Positions 55,201 through 62,108 of a DNA stretch of 64,000 bases are shown piece after piece. Positions within the stretch are counted from its first letter, which is position 1. Each line of letters starts with the position of its first letter. Origin of the DNA: Streptomyces sp. NBC_01591 (GTDB taxonomy: Bacteria > Actinomycetota > Actinomycetes > Streptomycetales > Streptomycetaceae); assembly GCF_035918155.1 (NCBI RefSeq), contig NZ_CP109327.1, positions 1,984,001 to 2,048,000 on the forward strand, given 5' to 3'. The position numbers and the translations under genes were made by a program. A model generated the notes under the pieces. It was not told the DNA's origin and searched no databases. It worked only from the letters and a program-made list of their open reading frames with translations.

Positions 55201-56196
55201 GCGCCTGGTGAACGCGTCACGGATGCGCAGCCGTACCTCTTCGCCGACCGGTGGCATCGAGGTGATCTGCTGGTCGGTGATGACGGAGGTGAGCCGTTCG
55301 AAGGCGGAAAGCAGGGAGTTGGTGAGGCCCGCCTCGTCGCCGAAGGTCGCGAGGGTCTCCTCGTACGCGTAGTAGGGGCGGTACGGAATCTCCACCGCGC
55401 CCCAGTAGGCGGTGAGTTCGTCCCCGGACAGGTCGCGCGGCAGCCGGTCGAACTTCAGCCGGGCCAGCGCCCGTCCGGCGTCGGCCTTCTCCTTCTCGCC
55501 CTCGTCGATGCGCATCGGGACGGGGAAGATGGAGATGGGGCGGCCGGTGTAGCGCTCGGAGATCTGCCGGGCCACGGAGGCGGCGCCGTCGATGGACTGG
55601 TCGCTGAGGGTGAAGCAGTCGACGAGGACGTCGGGGAGGTGGACGGTGCAGATGTCGGCGATGTCGCTGAGGCCGGTCCGGCTGTCGATGAGGACGTAGT
55701 CGTAGTTGGCCTTCATGTCGTCGCGCAGGGCGTCGAAGAAGTGGCCGCCGCCGAGCCGGTCGTAGAAGTTGTCCCAGTCGAAGGTGGAGACGGTCGCGGA
55801 GTATTCGCGGTTCTGCCGTCCGGCGGAGACGAAGTCGAGCGTGCCGCCCTGCGGGAACTCCCAGCCGAGCGCCTCGGGTGTGAGGGAGACGGCGTGCGGC
55901 TGGATCCGGGCGTAGTCGCGGTGCCAGTCGTCGGCGCGCTGGACGGGGCTGGTCGCGGCCCACGCGTACTCGGTGATCAGATCGATGACGCCGGTGGTGG
56001 CACCGAGTGTCGACGGGTCGAGGAACGGGTGGAAGAACCGGTGGAGCCCCGGTGCCTCCAGGTCCCAGTCGACGGCCAGTACCCGTTTTCCGTTGGCGGC
56101 GAGTATCCAGGCGGTGTTGGCCAGGGCCATCGTGCGCCCGGTGCCGCCCTTGTACGAGTAGAAGGTGACGATGCGCCCGTCACGACCGGCCGTCAT
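52261..56196 (-). CDS. fxsT: FxSxx-COOH system TPR protein FxsT: ParA-like ATPase, TIR-like, NB-ARC and TPR
   Basis: A 1311-residue protein with the layout of an NLR-type sensor. Residues about 8-300: MinD/ParA-like ATPase (P-loop YKGGTGRT, residues 15-22, with Arg where ParA has Lys; YVLIDSRTG about 167-175). Residues about 337-465: TIR-like domain (LFLSYVAENRMWADWIESVL) in which the usual catalytic Glu is not seen. Residues 525-532: NB-ARC P-loop GLGGVGKT, Walker B LLVFDNADD. From about 860 to the end: about nine TPR units (GEEHPYSLSSAMNLARDLRD type). The start overlaps the end of fxsC by 17 bases, behind GGAGGA. Confidence 0.9.
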   Translation of the reverse strand: MTAGRDGRIVTFYSYKGGTGRTMALANTAWILAANGKRVLAVDWDLEAPGLHRFFHPFLDPSTLGATTGVIDLITEYAWAATSPVQRADDWHRDYARIQPHAVSLTPEALGWEFPQGGTLDFVSAGRQNREYSATVSTFDWDNFYDRLGGGHFFDALRDDMKANYDYVLIDSRTGLSDIADICTVHLPDVLVDCFTLSDQSIDGAASVARQISERYTGRPISIFPVPMRIDEGEKEKADAGRALARLKFDRLPRDLSGDELTAYWGAVEIPYRPYYAYEETLATFGDEAGLTNSLLSAFERLTSVITDQQITSMPPVGEEVRLRIRDAFTRRRPALPADLFLSYVAENRMWADWIESVLTRAGFRVVPRDVSAEREAPEPAAAAAENAARTVVLLSSAYLKSQRAVNLWDRAVAEDPGGGRRHLLPLRVGDVRLSAPYIDRNPVDLFRLDEVHATAALLRALDRPVQLTDAVSPGPRFPGTVPRIWNAPPRNPGFTGRSLVLERMRDQLGGGMAVVLPQPQTLYGLGGVGKTQVALEYVHRFMADYDLVWWISSEQTDDVVAALAELAVRLGAQGGDDMAAASQEAVDLLRRGVPSDRWLLVFDNADDPERLRRYFPQGGSGHILVTSRNQAWSQHGDALPVDVFLREESVEHLQRRAPGLSDEDAAQVATAVGDLPLAVEQAAAWIAETATPIDTYLEQLAQQAPEVLALNQPAGYPEPVAATWNISIQRLKERSPAAVRLLQLCAFFAPEPISGNLLYSKEMIEALKPYDASLQEKLVLGRVIREIGRFALAKVDQVSNSIQVHRLVQAVIRAQLTEEEQQDARHAVHRILAGARPDDDEPIDNPSTWPQFASIWPHLGPSDARNCKEPEARRLLIDRVRYLWKRGDFRTATTLCEDLREIWRETLGERDIQYLYLCFHLSNIYRSRGRYVEARELDEITLSTQREVLGPEHPHTYMSTSSLATDLGTLGEYTRAIELATEATDGFNQIFHEAHPRTLAAANNLAFTLRSIGQYAKAREIDQDVFDRRREVLGEEHPYSLSSAMNLARDLRDVGRYEDSVGILSRTYDSYKGTLGRAFPGTLSAAKSLAVSLRRAGRLEDARRLTVATRSRYRAKYTSANPESLACDLNLAADLYAAGETAEARDTAQEVVDQYMKVPGEKHPYTLAALNNLGVYQSGTGASDESVRVLTRVVAAMREVYGPEHPNTLFCVMNLANATAERGDLELVLETEEKVSGQLRRVLGAHHPETLAMTSNMAVTLDALGRKDEALRLRTETVEELARQLGDDHPMTRIARDERRFERELEPTAV

Positions 56197-57511
56197 CCGT
56201 GTCCTCCGCATCCGTCGCAGGGTCGTGTGTCTCGGGGATGTAGTTCGTCTGAGCCATCGGCCCCATCAACCGTGTCCGTTCGGTGTGTCCCCCGCCGGTG
56301 GCGGGTGGATACACCGCTGCGTGTCTCAGATACTGCTGCGCCGCCACCTCGACCACCTGCGGCAGGATCTGCCCGAATGCCTCCATGCTGGGTACGCCCT
56401 TGGCGGCGGCTCGGCAGTAGGCACGCCCCTGGCGCATCTTGGTCGGCATGGTCTGTTCGAGCTTCTCGGTCAGTTCGGCCTCGGCCGCCATGCTCTCGTG
56501 GTCCTCGCGGTTCCACGGCACGACCATCGTCACCCAGGGGCGGTTCTCGGCGTCGAAGGCGGCGAGCCTGCGGCGGCGGTCCTCGTCCTGGAGGGCCCAG
56601 CGGTCGACGAGCAGGATCTCCGGTCTGCTGGGCGGTTGTTTGCCCTCCCCGTGTCCGGTCTCCTCGTCGAAGGAGGAGATGGTCGCCTGGTAGTTGAGGG
56701 AGCGCACCAGGTCCTCGGCGACATAGGCCAGGGGGCGGGCGGCGGCCGGGTGGTAGGGGTTCCAGTCCTGCGGACTGTCGCCGTAGTAGTCGGCGTTGCG
56801 TCCCGCGGGCAGGTCGTGCCGGGTGGCGGCGGCGATGGTGACCTGCATGGGACGGGGGCCGCCGACCGAACTGTTGGGCGGGCCGAAGGCGCTGGGGGCC
56901 AGCCGGTAGTCGACGGGGCGGCCGGTGCCGATCCTTATCGTGTCGGCGACGTTGACGATGCGCTTGGCGAGTTCGTACACCGCGCGCTCATACTCTTCGG
57001 CGAAGAGCCGGAGTTTGATCAGTCCGTAGAGTCCGTCACTGACGTAACGGTCCCCGAAATCACGGTGGTTGAACTGTAATCGCTCGGCGGGGCCGGGGAG
57101 CTGGCTCGGTGGGACCGGTACCCAGAGGGCCGGGACGATCGCTTCGGCCCGTTGGTTGGAACGGGCCCGGTGATGGATGGCGCGCTGAGCGAAGGCGTAC
57201 CACTCCTTGCCGCACATCTCGCTCGCGAAGTAGCGCGGCGAGAACAGGGGAACGAACACCCGGCAGGTGGCGAGCACCTCACCGAGCCGCTCCGACCAGC
57301 CCTCGCCGGAGCGTATCTCGCGGTCGATGAACCCCGCGGGCGCGCCCGCGGGCAGATCCGTCATGGCCATCACGTGGTCACAGAGATCCTTGAAGAGGCG
57401 TTCGACCCACATATCTGGGTCGGTTCCACGGCCGTAGCCCGGTGTATGGGCATAACTCAAGAAGAAGTACGGCCGATGGTCCGCCGCTCGCTGCTCCGTT
57501 GTTGCGTGCAC
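56180..57511 (-). CDS. fxsC: TIR-like protein FxsC
   Basis: A 443-residue protein. The N-terminal domain (residues about 14-150) is TIR-like: YFFLSYAHTPGYG, then VFVPLFSPRYFASEMCGKEW (residues 85-104) where E103 sits in the place of the TIR NADase glutamate. A second Rossmann-like segment follows (RPEILLVDRWALQDEDRRRR; PWVTMVVPWNREDHES). FxsC is a named partner of FxSxx-COOH systems; its activity is not established. The start is uncertain: GTG 57511 (behind GGACGGGGG) or ATG 57541. The 235 bases up to fxsB are non-coding and could hold a separate promoter. Confidence 0.88.
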   Translation of the reverse strand: MHATTEQRAADHRPYFFLSYAHTPGYGRGTDPDMWVERLFKDLCDHVMAMTDLPAGAPAGFIDREIRSGEGWSERLGEVLATCRVFVPLFSPRYFASEMCGKEWYAFAQRAIHHRARSNQRAEAIVPALWVPVPPSQLPGPAERLQFNHRDFGDRYVSDGLYGLIKLRLFAEEYERAVYELAKRIVNVADTIRIGTGRPVDYRLAPSAFGPPNSSVGGPRPMQVTIAAATRHDLPAGRNADYYGDSPQDWNPYHPAAARPLAYVAEDLVRSLNYQATISSFDEETGHGEGKQPPSRPEILLVDRWALQDEDRRRRLAAFDAENRPWVTMVVPWNREDHESMAAEAELTEKLEQTMPTKMRQGRAYCRAAAKGVPSMEAFGQILPQVVEVAAQQYLRHAAVYPPATGGGHTERTRLMGPMAQTNYIPETHDPATDAEDTDDGRS

Positions 57512-57746
57512 ACGACCCCCGTCCTGTGTGAGCACCCGCATCCGAGGAGTGAAGTGAATGCGAGCGAATTCATCATTCCGGAGCGGACGTTGCTCCACCC
57601 CCATGGCGTTCGGTCATTCAACGCCGGTTTTCAGTCATACGTTCCCGGGTTCAGCCGATCATTTCCTTGATCGAATTCGGTCTGCGGCTGTTCCTCCCAG
57701 TTGTCCCGTGTGTGCTGATGCCCGCGGCCGAACCGGAATTCGCCCC

Positions 57747-59993
57747 TCAGATCTCTTTTCGCATCAGATCCAGCAGCCGCTTTCCACTGACGGTGAGCTC
57801 GGCGGCACCCTCCAGCGTGTCGAGGGCCTGTGGTACGCCCTCCAGACGGTGCGGCTCGAATTCACCCAACGCCATCCGCTCATAGGTGTCTGCCAGCAAC
57901 CGGGAAAACGGAACTGGTTCTTCCTGCCAGGGCATCCGATGTTCCCAGGAGCCGTCCGCCGCGTAAAGATCCGTGACATCGGCAAGCGCCTGCAATTCGG
58001 CCCGCCGAAAGCCCCGAAGCAGCGCGGACGCCAACTCCTGGGCACTGCCGTCCGCGGCGATGCCCAGCGCGCCGTAGCCGTGCCGCCCCACGGACGGCTC
58101 CGCCGGGGCCAGGCCGGTCAGCGGTGTCAGGGTGGTGAGGCGGCCCGCCATCTCCCGGGCCCGCACGGGCGCCTTCATCTCGATCAGCGTCCAGGCGTCG
58201 CCGAGCCTGGCCATCAGATCCGCGGCGGCCCGGTCGTCGAGCGCAGCCGCGGCCGGCGCGGTGAAGCAGTCGCGGTACGGGTCGAGGTCGTCGAGCACCA
58301 GATCGAGCGCCGGGCCGGGCGCGGCACCGGGCACCTCGAGCCGACGCACCGGACGCCAGCCGGGACCGGCCGCCCCCGTGCGCACGACCAGCCGTTCGGC
58401 CGGGTCGCCCTCGTACCGCCGGACCAGGAAGCCGTCCTCGACGGCGTGCACCCGCGCCGTGCCGTGCTCCCCCGCTTCCCCGATCCGCAACTCGCCGAGA
58501 CCCGGCAGGACCAGCCTGCCGTCCGAGTAGGCAACGCCCACCGAGAGGTCGAGGCCGACCCGTACGGCGGCGGCCGCGAGATACGCCGGCAGCCGCCGCG
58601 CGGCTGCCACGCCCCCCGGCCGTTCGTGGAGCTGCTCCAGCGCATGGAGCAGCCAGGTGCGGGTGTACGGGTGGGCCAGCACCTCGTCCAGGCCGCGGGC
58701 CCCCTCCTCGGAGGCCTCGACGGTGGCGGCCAGCTCCCAGGCCTCCGCCCACCGCTCACCGCCGCGCCCTTCGATGTCGGCGTTCAGCCGGGCCAGCAGC
58801 ATGCGGGTGAGGTCTCGCTGGGAGGCGGCCAGTTCGAGCGGCTCGGCCACCTCGGGCGCGACGAGGGACGCCGCCGTGCGCGCCTCGATACCGCGCACCA
58901 GGGCGGCCAGGTCGGCGCAGTACACGGACGGGTTGTCGAACGCGCCGGACGGCCCGGTGGAGCGGTACCGATGGGTGTAGAGGCCGCCGCCGCAGGAGCG
59001 CACGACGGGGCAGCTGCGGCAGGTCTCGCTGACGCCGGCCAGTCCGAGCTGACGGGCCCGTACCCCGGGATGGGCCGCCACCTCGTCGAAGGTGTGGGTG
59101 AAGACATCGAAACCGGTGGCCGCCGCGCCCTCGTAGGCGCTCTTGAGCGAGTCGACCTGCTCCAGCTGGCCGTCGGTCTCGACGACGACGAGGTCGGTCG
59201 GGGCGAGCCCCAGGGACTCGGTGAGGCTGGGGCCGCCGCCCAGCGTGGACAGCACCGAGGAGAAGAGCCGCACCGGCACCGGACGCCCCTGCTCCTGCCA
59301 GCGGTCGAAGATCGCGAGGAGCCAGTCGGCGTAGGCGGTGGGCGACCCGTCCGGGCGGGGCGGCGGATCGTCCCAGGTGGCGTGCGGAAGCAGGAAGTCG
59401 ATGAGCGGCGGGTCGAGCTCGGTGAGCGCGTCGAGGACCGCGTGCGGGTCGTTCTCGATGTCGACGGTGCACAGGAGCCCGAGATCGAGGTGGCGGTAGC
59501 GCTCCTGCCGGAGCAGCTCCACGGCCTTGAGGACCCGGGAGTGACTGCTGCGTCCGTCGGCGTAGCGGCGGTGCCGGTCGTTGGCGGCCTGGTCGCCGTC
59601 GAGGGAGATGCCGACCCTTACACCGAACTCGTCGAAGAGGTCGAGATACCGGGGACTGAGCTGGAGTCCGTTGGTGTGGATACGGAGGTCGAGTTCCGCG
59701 ACGCCGTCGAAGGCGGAAGTGAGCACTTCGCAGACTCGCCGCAATCGGGCGGGCCCCGCCAGTAGAGGCTCCCCTCCGTGCAGGATCACTGACACGGAGG
59801 GCAGTGCATGTGCCTTGGCATGCTCGGCCAAACGTTGAGCAGTCCGGAAGATGACATCATCAGAGATTGTCCTGGGCCGGGTACGCCAGCTCTGATCTGC
59901 ATGTTCATAGACATAGCAATGGTCACAGGCAAGATCGCACCTGCTGTGAACCTTGAGAACGACTTCGCGGAAAGGGACCAGGGGTCCTGTCAT
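57747..59993 (-). CDS. fxsB: FxsB-family radical SAM/SPASM peptide maturase, inactivated metallohydrolase-extension form
   Basis: A 748-residue maturase. C19, C23 and C26 (CDLACDHC) bind the radical SAM cluster, GGEP at 73-76 binds SAM, and C325, C328, C334 and C359 form the SPASM/twitch site. FxsB enzymes link the Phe and Ser of FxSxx precursors through a C-C bond, giving a three-residue cyclophane. The C-terminal half is the metallohydrolase-like extension, but where active relatives have HExxH this protein reads LLRGFRRAELQ (residues 658-668), so that site is dead. ATG 59993; fxsA ends 68 bases upstream. Confidence 0.93.
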   Translation of the reverse strand: MTGPLVPFREVVLKVHSRCDLACDHCYVYEHADQSWRTRPRTISDDVIFRTAQRLAEHAKAHALPSVSVILHGGEPLLAGPARLRRVCEVLTSAFDGVAELDLRIHTNGLQLSPRYLDLFDEFGVRVGISLDGDQAANDRHRRYADGRSSHSRVLKAVELLRQERYRHLDLGLLCTVDIENDPHAVLDALTELDPPLIDFLLPHATWDDPPPRPDGSPTAYADWLLAIFDRWQEQGRPVPVRLFSSVLSTLGGGPSLTESLGLAPTDLVVVETDGQLEQVDSLKSAYEGAAATGFDVFTHTFDEVAAHPGVRARQLGLAGVSETCRSCPVVRSCGGGLYTHRYRSTGPSGAFDNPSVYCADLAALVRGIEARTAASLVAPEVAEPLELAASQRDLTRMLLARLNADIEGRGGERWAEAWELAATVEASEEGARGLDEVLAHPYTRTWLLHALEQLHERPGGVAAARRLPAYLAAAAVRVGLDLSVGVAYSDGRLVLPGLGELRIGEAGEHGTARVHAVEDGFLVRRYEGDPAERLVVRTGAAGPGWRPVRRLEVPGAAPGPALDLVLDDLDPYRDCFTAPAAAALDDRAAADLMARLGDAWTLIEMKAPVRAREMAGRLTTLTPLTGLAPAEPSVGRHGYGALGIAADGSAQELASALLRGFRRAELQALADVTDLYAADGSWEHRMPWQEEPVPFSRLLADTYERMALGEFEPHRLEGVPQALDTLEGAAELTVSGKRLLDLMRKEI

Positions 59994-60061
59994 TCCACCA
60001 GTCTAGCCAGCCCGAAGGGGTGCTCGGGGCTTCGGTTCAAGGGGTGTTCGGCGCGTTGTTT

Positions 60062-60229
60062 TCAGAGCGCCGAGTTGAAGGTCGATGCCTGAGTGGGGCG
60101 ACCGGCCGACGCGGCATGCACGCGACCGAGCTTCCGGGCAGCAGCAGTGCCGCGGACATCGATCTCGGCGAGCGGCACACGGTTCTTCTTCGCAACGGCG
60201 AAGGAGGGGGAGGATTCAGAGGTCTTCAC
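60062..60229 (-). CDS. fxsA: FxSxx-COOH cyclophane RiPP precursor FxsA
   Basis: A 55-residue peptide from GTG 60229, behind AAGGACG, to TGA 60062. It begins VKTSESSPSFAVAKKNRVPL, has a leader with VPLAEIDVRGTAA, and ends ASTFNSAL. The last five residues, F51-N52-S53-A54-L55, are exactly the F-x-S-x-x-COOH signature. The expected modification is a Phe51-Ser53 cyclophane made by FxsB. It is the first gene of the fxsA-B-C-T set. The mature product, whether a released peptide or an internal signal, is unknown. The opposite strand also reads open here, but only this frame has the signature and position. Confidence 0.9.
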   Translation of the reverse strand: MKTSESSPSFAVAKKNRVPLAEIDVRGTAAARKLGRVHAASAGRPTQASTFNSAL

Positions 60230-60266
60230 GGCCGTCCTTGAGGGGATTTGTTCCGATGGATTGGTT

Positions 60267-60312
60267 CCGGACAGGAATGCAGCAACAGTATCTGCACCAT
60301 TGCAGTGTCCGG
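60267..60312. promoter_or_regulatory. Nested inverted repeats between fxsA and the DUF4231 gene
   Basis: CCGGACA (60267-60273) pairs with TGTCCGG (60306-60312), and just inside the right arm is CTGCA-CCAT-TGCAG (60292-60305). They lie in the 226-base divergent region and are candidates for an operator shared by both transcripts. No promoter boxes are convincing. Confidence 0.35.
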
Positions 60313-60455
60313 CGGCACGACTTTACTCTCATGGCCTCGGTTGGCAACTGAGGACAGCCACTTGGAACGAGAGCGTCACATGAGGCCGTCCCGAATCGAA
60401 CGGAACCACTGATTCCGCCATTGAAGTGACGACATAACCGCAGACGGGAGTGAAC

Positions 60456-61382
60456 ATGACGGCGCTTCCCGGGCCGCTCCAGAGCATGGTCTTCAGGAAC
60501 GCCGATCTGCCGGCGCTCTTTCACCACACGGACGAGATAGCCATCGCAAGGCAGCGGGAGGCCGTGAACACCACCCGCATTCAACTGATTCTCCTGGTCA
60601 CGGGGGCCTTGCCGGCCGCGGTCCCCTGGCATGCCGAAGTGGGTGACACGTTTCAACTCGTCGACGCCGTCGGCGCGTTGGCCTACCTGGGTGTCCTGAT
60701 CACGACGTACCTCTCCGCCCGGCGCAAAGCAAAGTCGCATTGGCAACTCAACCGCTCGGCGGCAGAGTTCATCAAGTCGATGTGCTGGCGCTACTCGGTG
60801 CACGGATCACCGTTCGACAGCAGTACCCAGCACCCGGAGGCGGTGTTCGCGAACCGCCTCGAAGAAGGTCTTCAGGAACTCTGCAAAGTGGGATGGGCCG
60901 ACCCCCGCGACCTGATGGCGGATTCGGGGGGACTGATCACCGACTCGATGCGTGAGTTACGGGAGAAGGCGTTCACCGTACGCAAGGAGACGTATGTGCG
61001 GGACCGCCTGATTGAGCAGAGAAGTTGGTACCGCAGGCGCCAGGAGGTCTCCCGGCGGGCCACCCTGGTCTGGTCGACCACCATTGCCGTGCTGACCGCG
61101 CTCGCCCTGGTGTTCGCCCTGTTGCGGACGTTCTCCGTCGCCCAGTCCTTCGCCCTGACGGGGGTGCTGTCGGCGGCGGCGGCCGCCTGTCTGGCGTGGA
61201 GCGAGATGCGCCGCCACCACCCGCTGATCTCGGCCCACTCGCTGGTGGAGCAGGACCTGGAGGCGATGCAGGTGGCGATGGAGACCACGCTGACCGAGCG
61301 TCAGTGGCCGGGTGCGGTGTTCGAGACCGAGCGCATCGTCTCCCCCCAGCACACCGACTGGCTGGCCCGGCACCAGATGTGA
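60456..61382 (+). CDS. DUF4231/SLATT-like four-helix membrane protein next to the fxs operon
   Basis: A 308-residue protein with two pairs of membrane helices, at about residues 41-58 and 68-88 (IQLILLVTGALPAAVPWH; VDAVGALAYLGVLITTYLSA) and about 205-255 (VWSTTIAVLTALALVFALL; SFALTGVLSAAAAACLAW), separated by a cytoplasmic helical region. This is the DUF4231/SLATT layout, 2TM modules that Burroughs and co-workers proposed as pore-forming effectors in nucleotide-signalling conflict systems. ATG 60456 sits behind ACGGGAG. It is divergent from fxsA and convergent, 36 bases apart, with a SLOG-domain gene, its expected partner. Confidence 0.8.
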   Translation: MTALPGPLQSMVFRNADLPALFHHTDEIAIARQREAVNTTRIQLILLVTGALPAAVPWHAEVGDTFQLVDAVGALAYLGVLITTYLSARRKAKSHWQLNRSAAEFIKSMCWRYSVHGSPFDSSTQHPEAVFANRLEEGLQELCKVGWADPRDLMADSGGLITDSMRELREKAFTVRKETYVRDRLIEQRSWYRRRQEVSRRATLVWSTTIAVLTALALVFALLRTFSVAQSFALTGVLSAAAAACLAWSEMRRHHPLISAHSLVEQDLEAMQVAMETTLTERQWPGAVFETERIVSPQHTDWLARHQM

Positions 61383-61418
61383 CGTGATGCCGGTGGCGCG
61401 GGGCGGCCGCGCAGGCGG

Positions 61419-61898
61419 TCAGCCGCGCTCCACGCCCTCGCGCCAGATCACCGTGACCGGGCGGCCCAGGCTCCGGGCGTACGTCACGATGTCGCCCGTA
61501 CCGCCGAGGCCGCGGGCCGGCCGGCCGTCCCACACCGCGAGCAGCCGGTCGCAGTGGTCGGCGATGTACGCACCCGCCGCGTAGTACGCCTCGTCGGTGG
61601 AGTGCGGGTAGCCGAGCCGGACCTCCCGGGCCGCCCGGTCCTTGAGGGCCCGGTAGCGGGCGAGTTCGGCCGCGTCGGCGAAGCAGGATTCGTAGTCGCC
61701 GCTCGGGATGACCACGGTCAGGTCCGCGCCCCGGGCCAGGGCGAGGTCGGCGAAGAGCTGGTCCGCTCCCACCGCCAGGCTGGAGAGGGCCTCCAAGGAG
61801 CCTTCGTGGCCGCAGAGCGCCGCCCGTAACCCTGCGAGCACATGGGCGTGGGCCTCCTGCGGGATGGTGCGATGACCGGTCACTCCGATGCGTTTCAC
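61419..61898 (-). CDS. SLOG-domain nucleotide-binding protein
   Basis: A 159-residue single-domain protein with a Rossmann-like SLOG fold: GVTGHR at residues 5-10, GADQLFADLALARGADLTVV, IPSGDYESCF, and DRLLAVWDGRPARGLGGTGD near residue 115, the pattern of SLOG/LOG-DprA relatives that sense or process nucleotides. SLOG genes are often paired with SLATT membrane effectors; one ends 36 bases away on the opposite strand. The GTG at 61898 has a weak ribosome site (CCAGGTCC). It could instead be an orphan, but the pairing is suggestive. Confidence 0.82.
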   Translation of the reverse strand: MKRIGVTGHRTIPQEAHAHVLAGLRAALCGHEGSLEALSSLAVGADQLFADLALARGADLTVVIPSGDYESCFADAAELARYRALKDRAAREVRLGYPHSTDEAYYAAGAYIADHCDRLLAVWDGRPARGLGGTGDIVTYARSLGRPVTVIWREGVERG

Positions 61899-62030
61899 GG
61901 ACCTGGAACCCCCTGAGGTGTCTGCCGGGGGTTCCGGAGGGCATCCCTCCGGTTGGTGCAGCGCCCGCCCCCGTTGCTCCTGCGTGACCGACCTGCCCCA
62001 CATCCTCTCAAAAGCCGCGGGGTGAGCGGG

Positions 62031-62059
62031 AGCCCCCGCCCGGCATTCGGGCGGGGACT
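62031..62059 (-). terminator. Hairpin terminator after the S1 protease gene
   Basis: 9-base stem CCCCGCCCG/CGGGCGGGG with loop GCATT, extended by AG/CT beyond one mismatch, about 50 bases past the stop at 62109. Confidence 0.65.
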
Positions 62060-62108
62060 CCGTCTCGGTCGACTGCCTGTTCGGGGTTGTGCAACGGGTG
62101 TGCGCGTA

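Noticed and set aside
52327..56697. A 1456-codon open frame on the plus strand opposite fxsT and fxsC
   Set aside because: Antisense of well-recognised domains (P-loops, TIR, TPR); its own translation has no domain and an Arg/Gly/Val/Glu bias typical of shadow frames.
60085..60383. Plus-strand frames of 88-96 codons opposite fxsA
   Set aside because: No ribosome site or conserved motif; the minus-strand frame has the FxSxx ending, a ribosome site and the right position next to fxsB.
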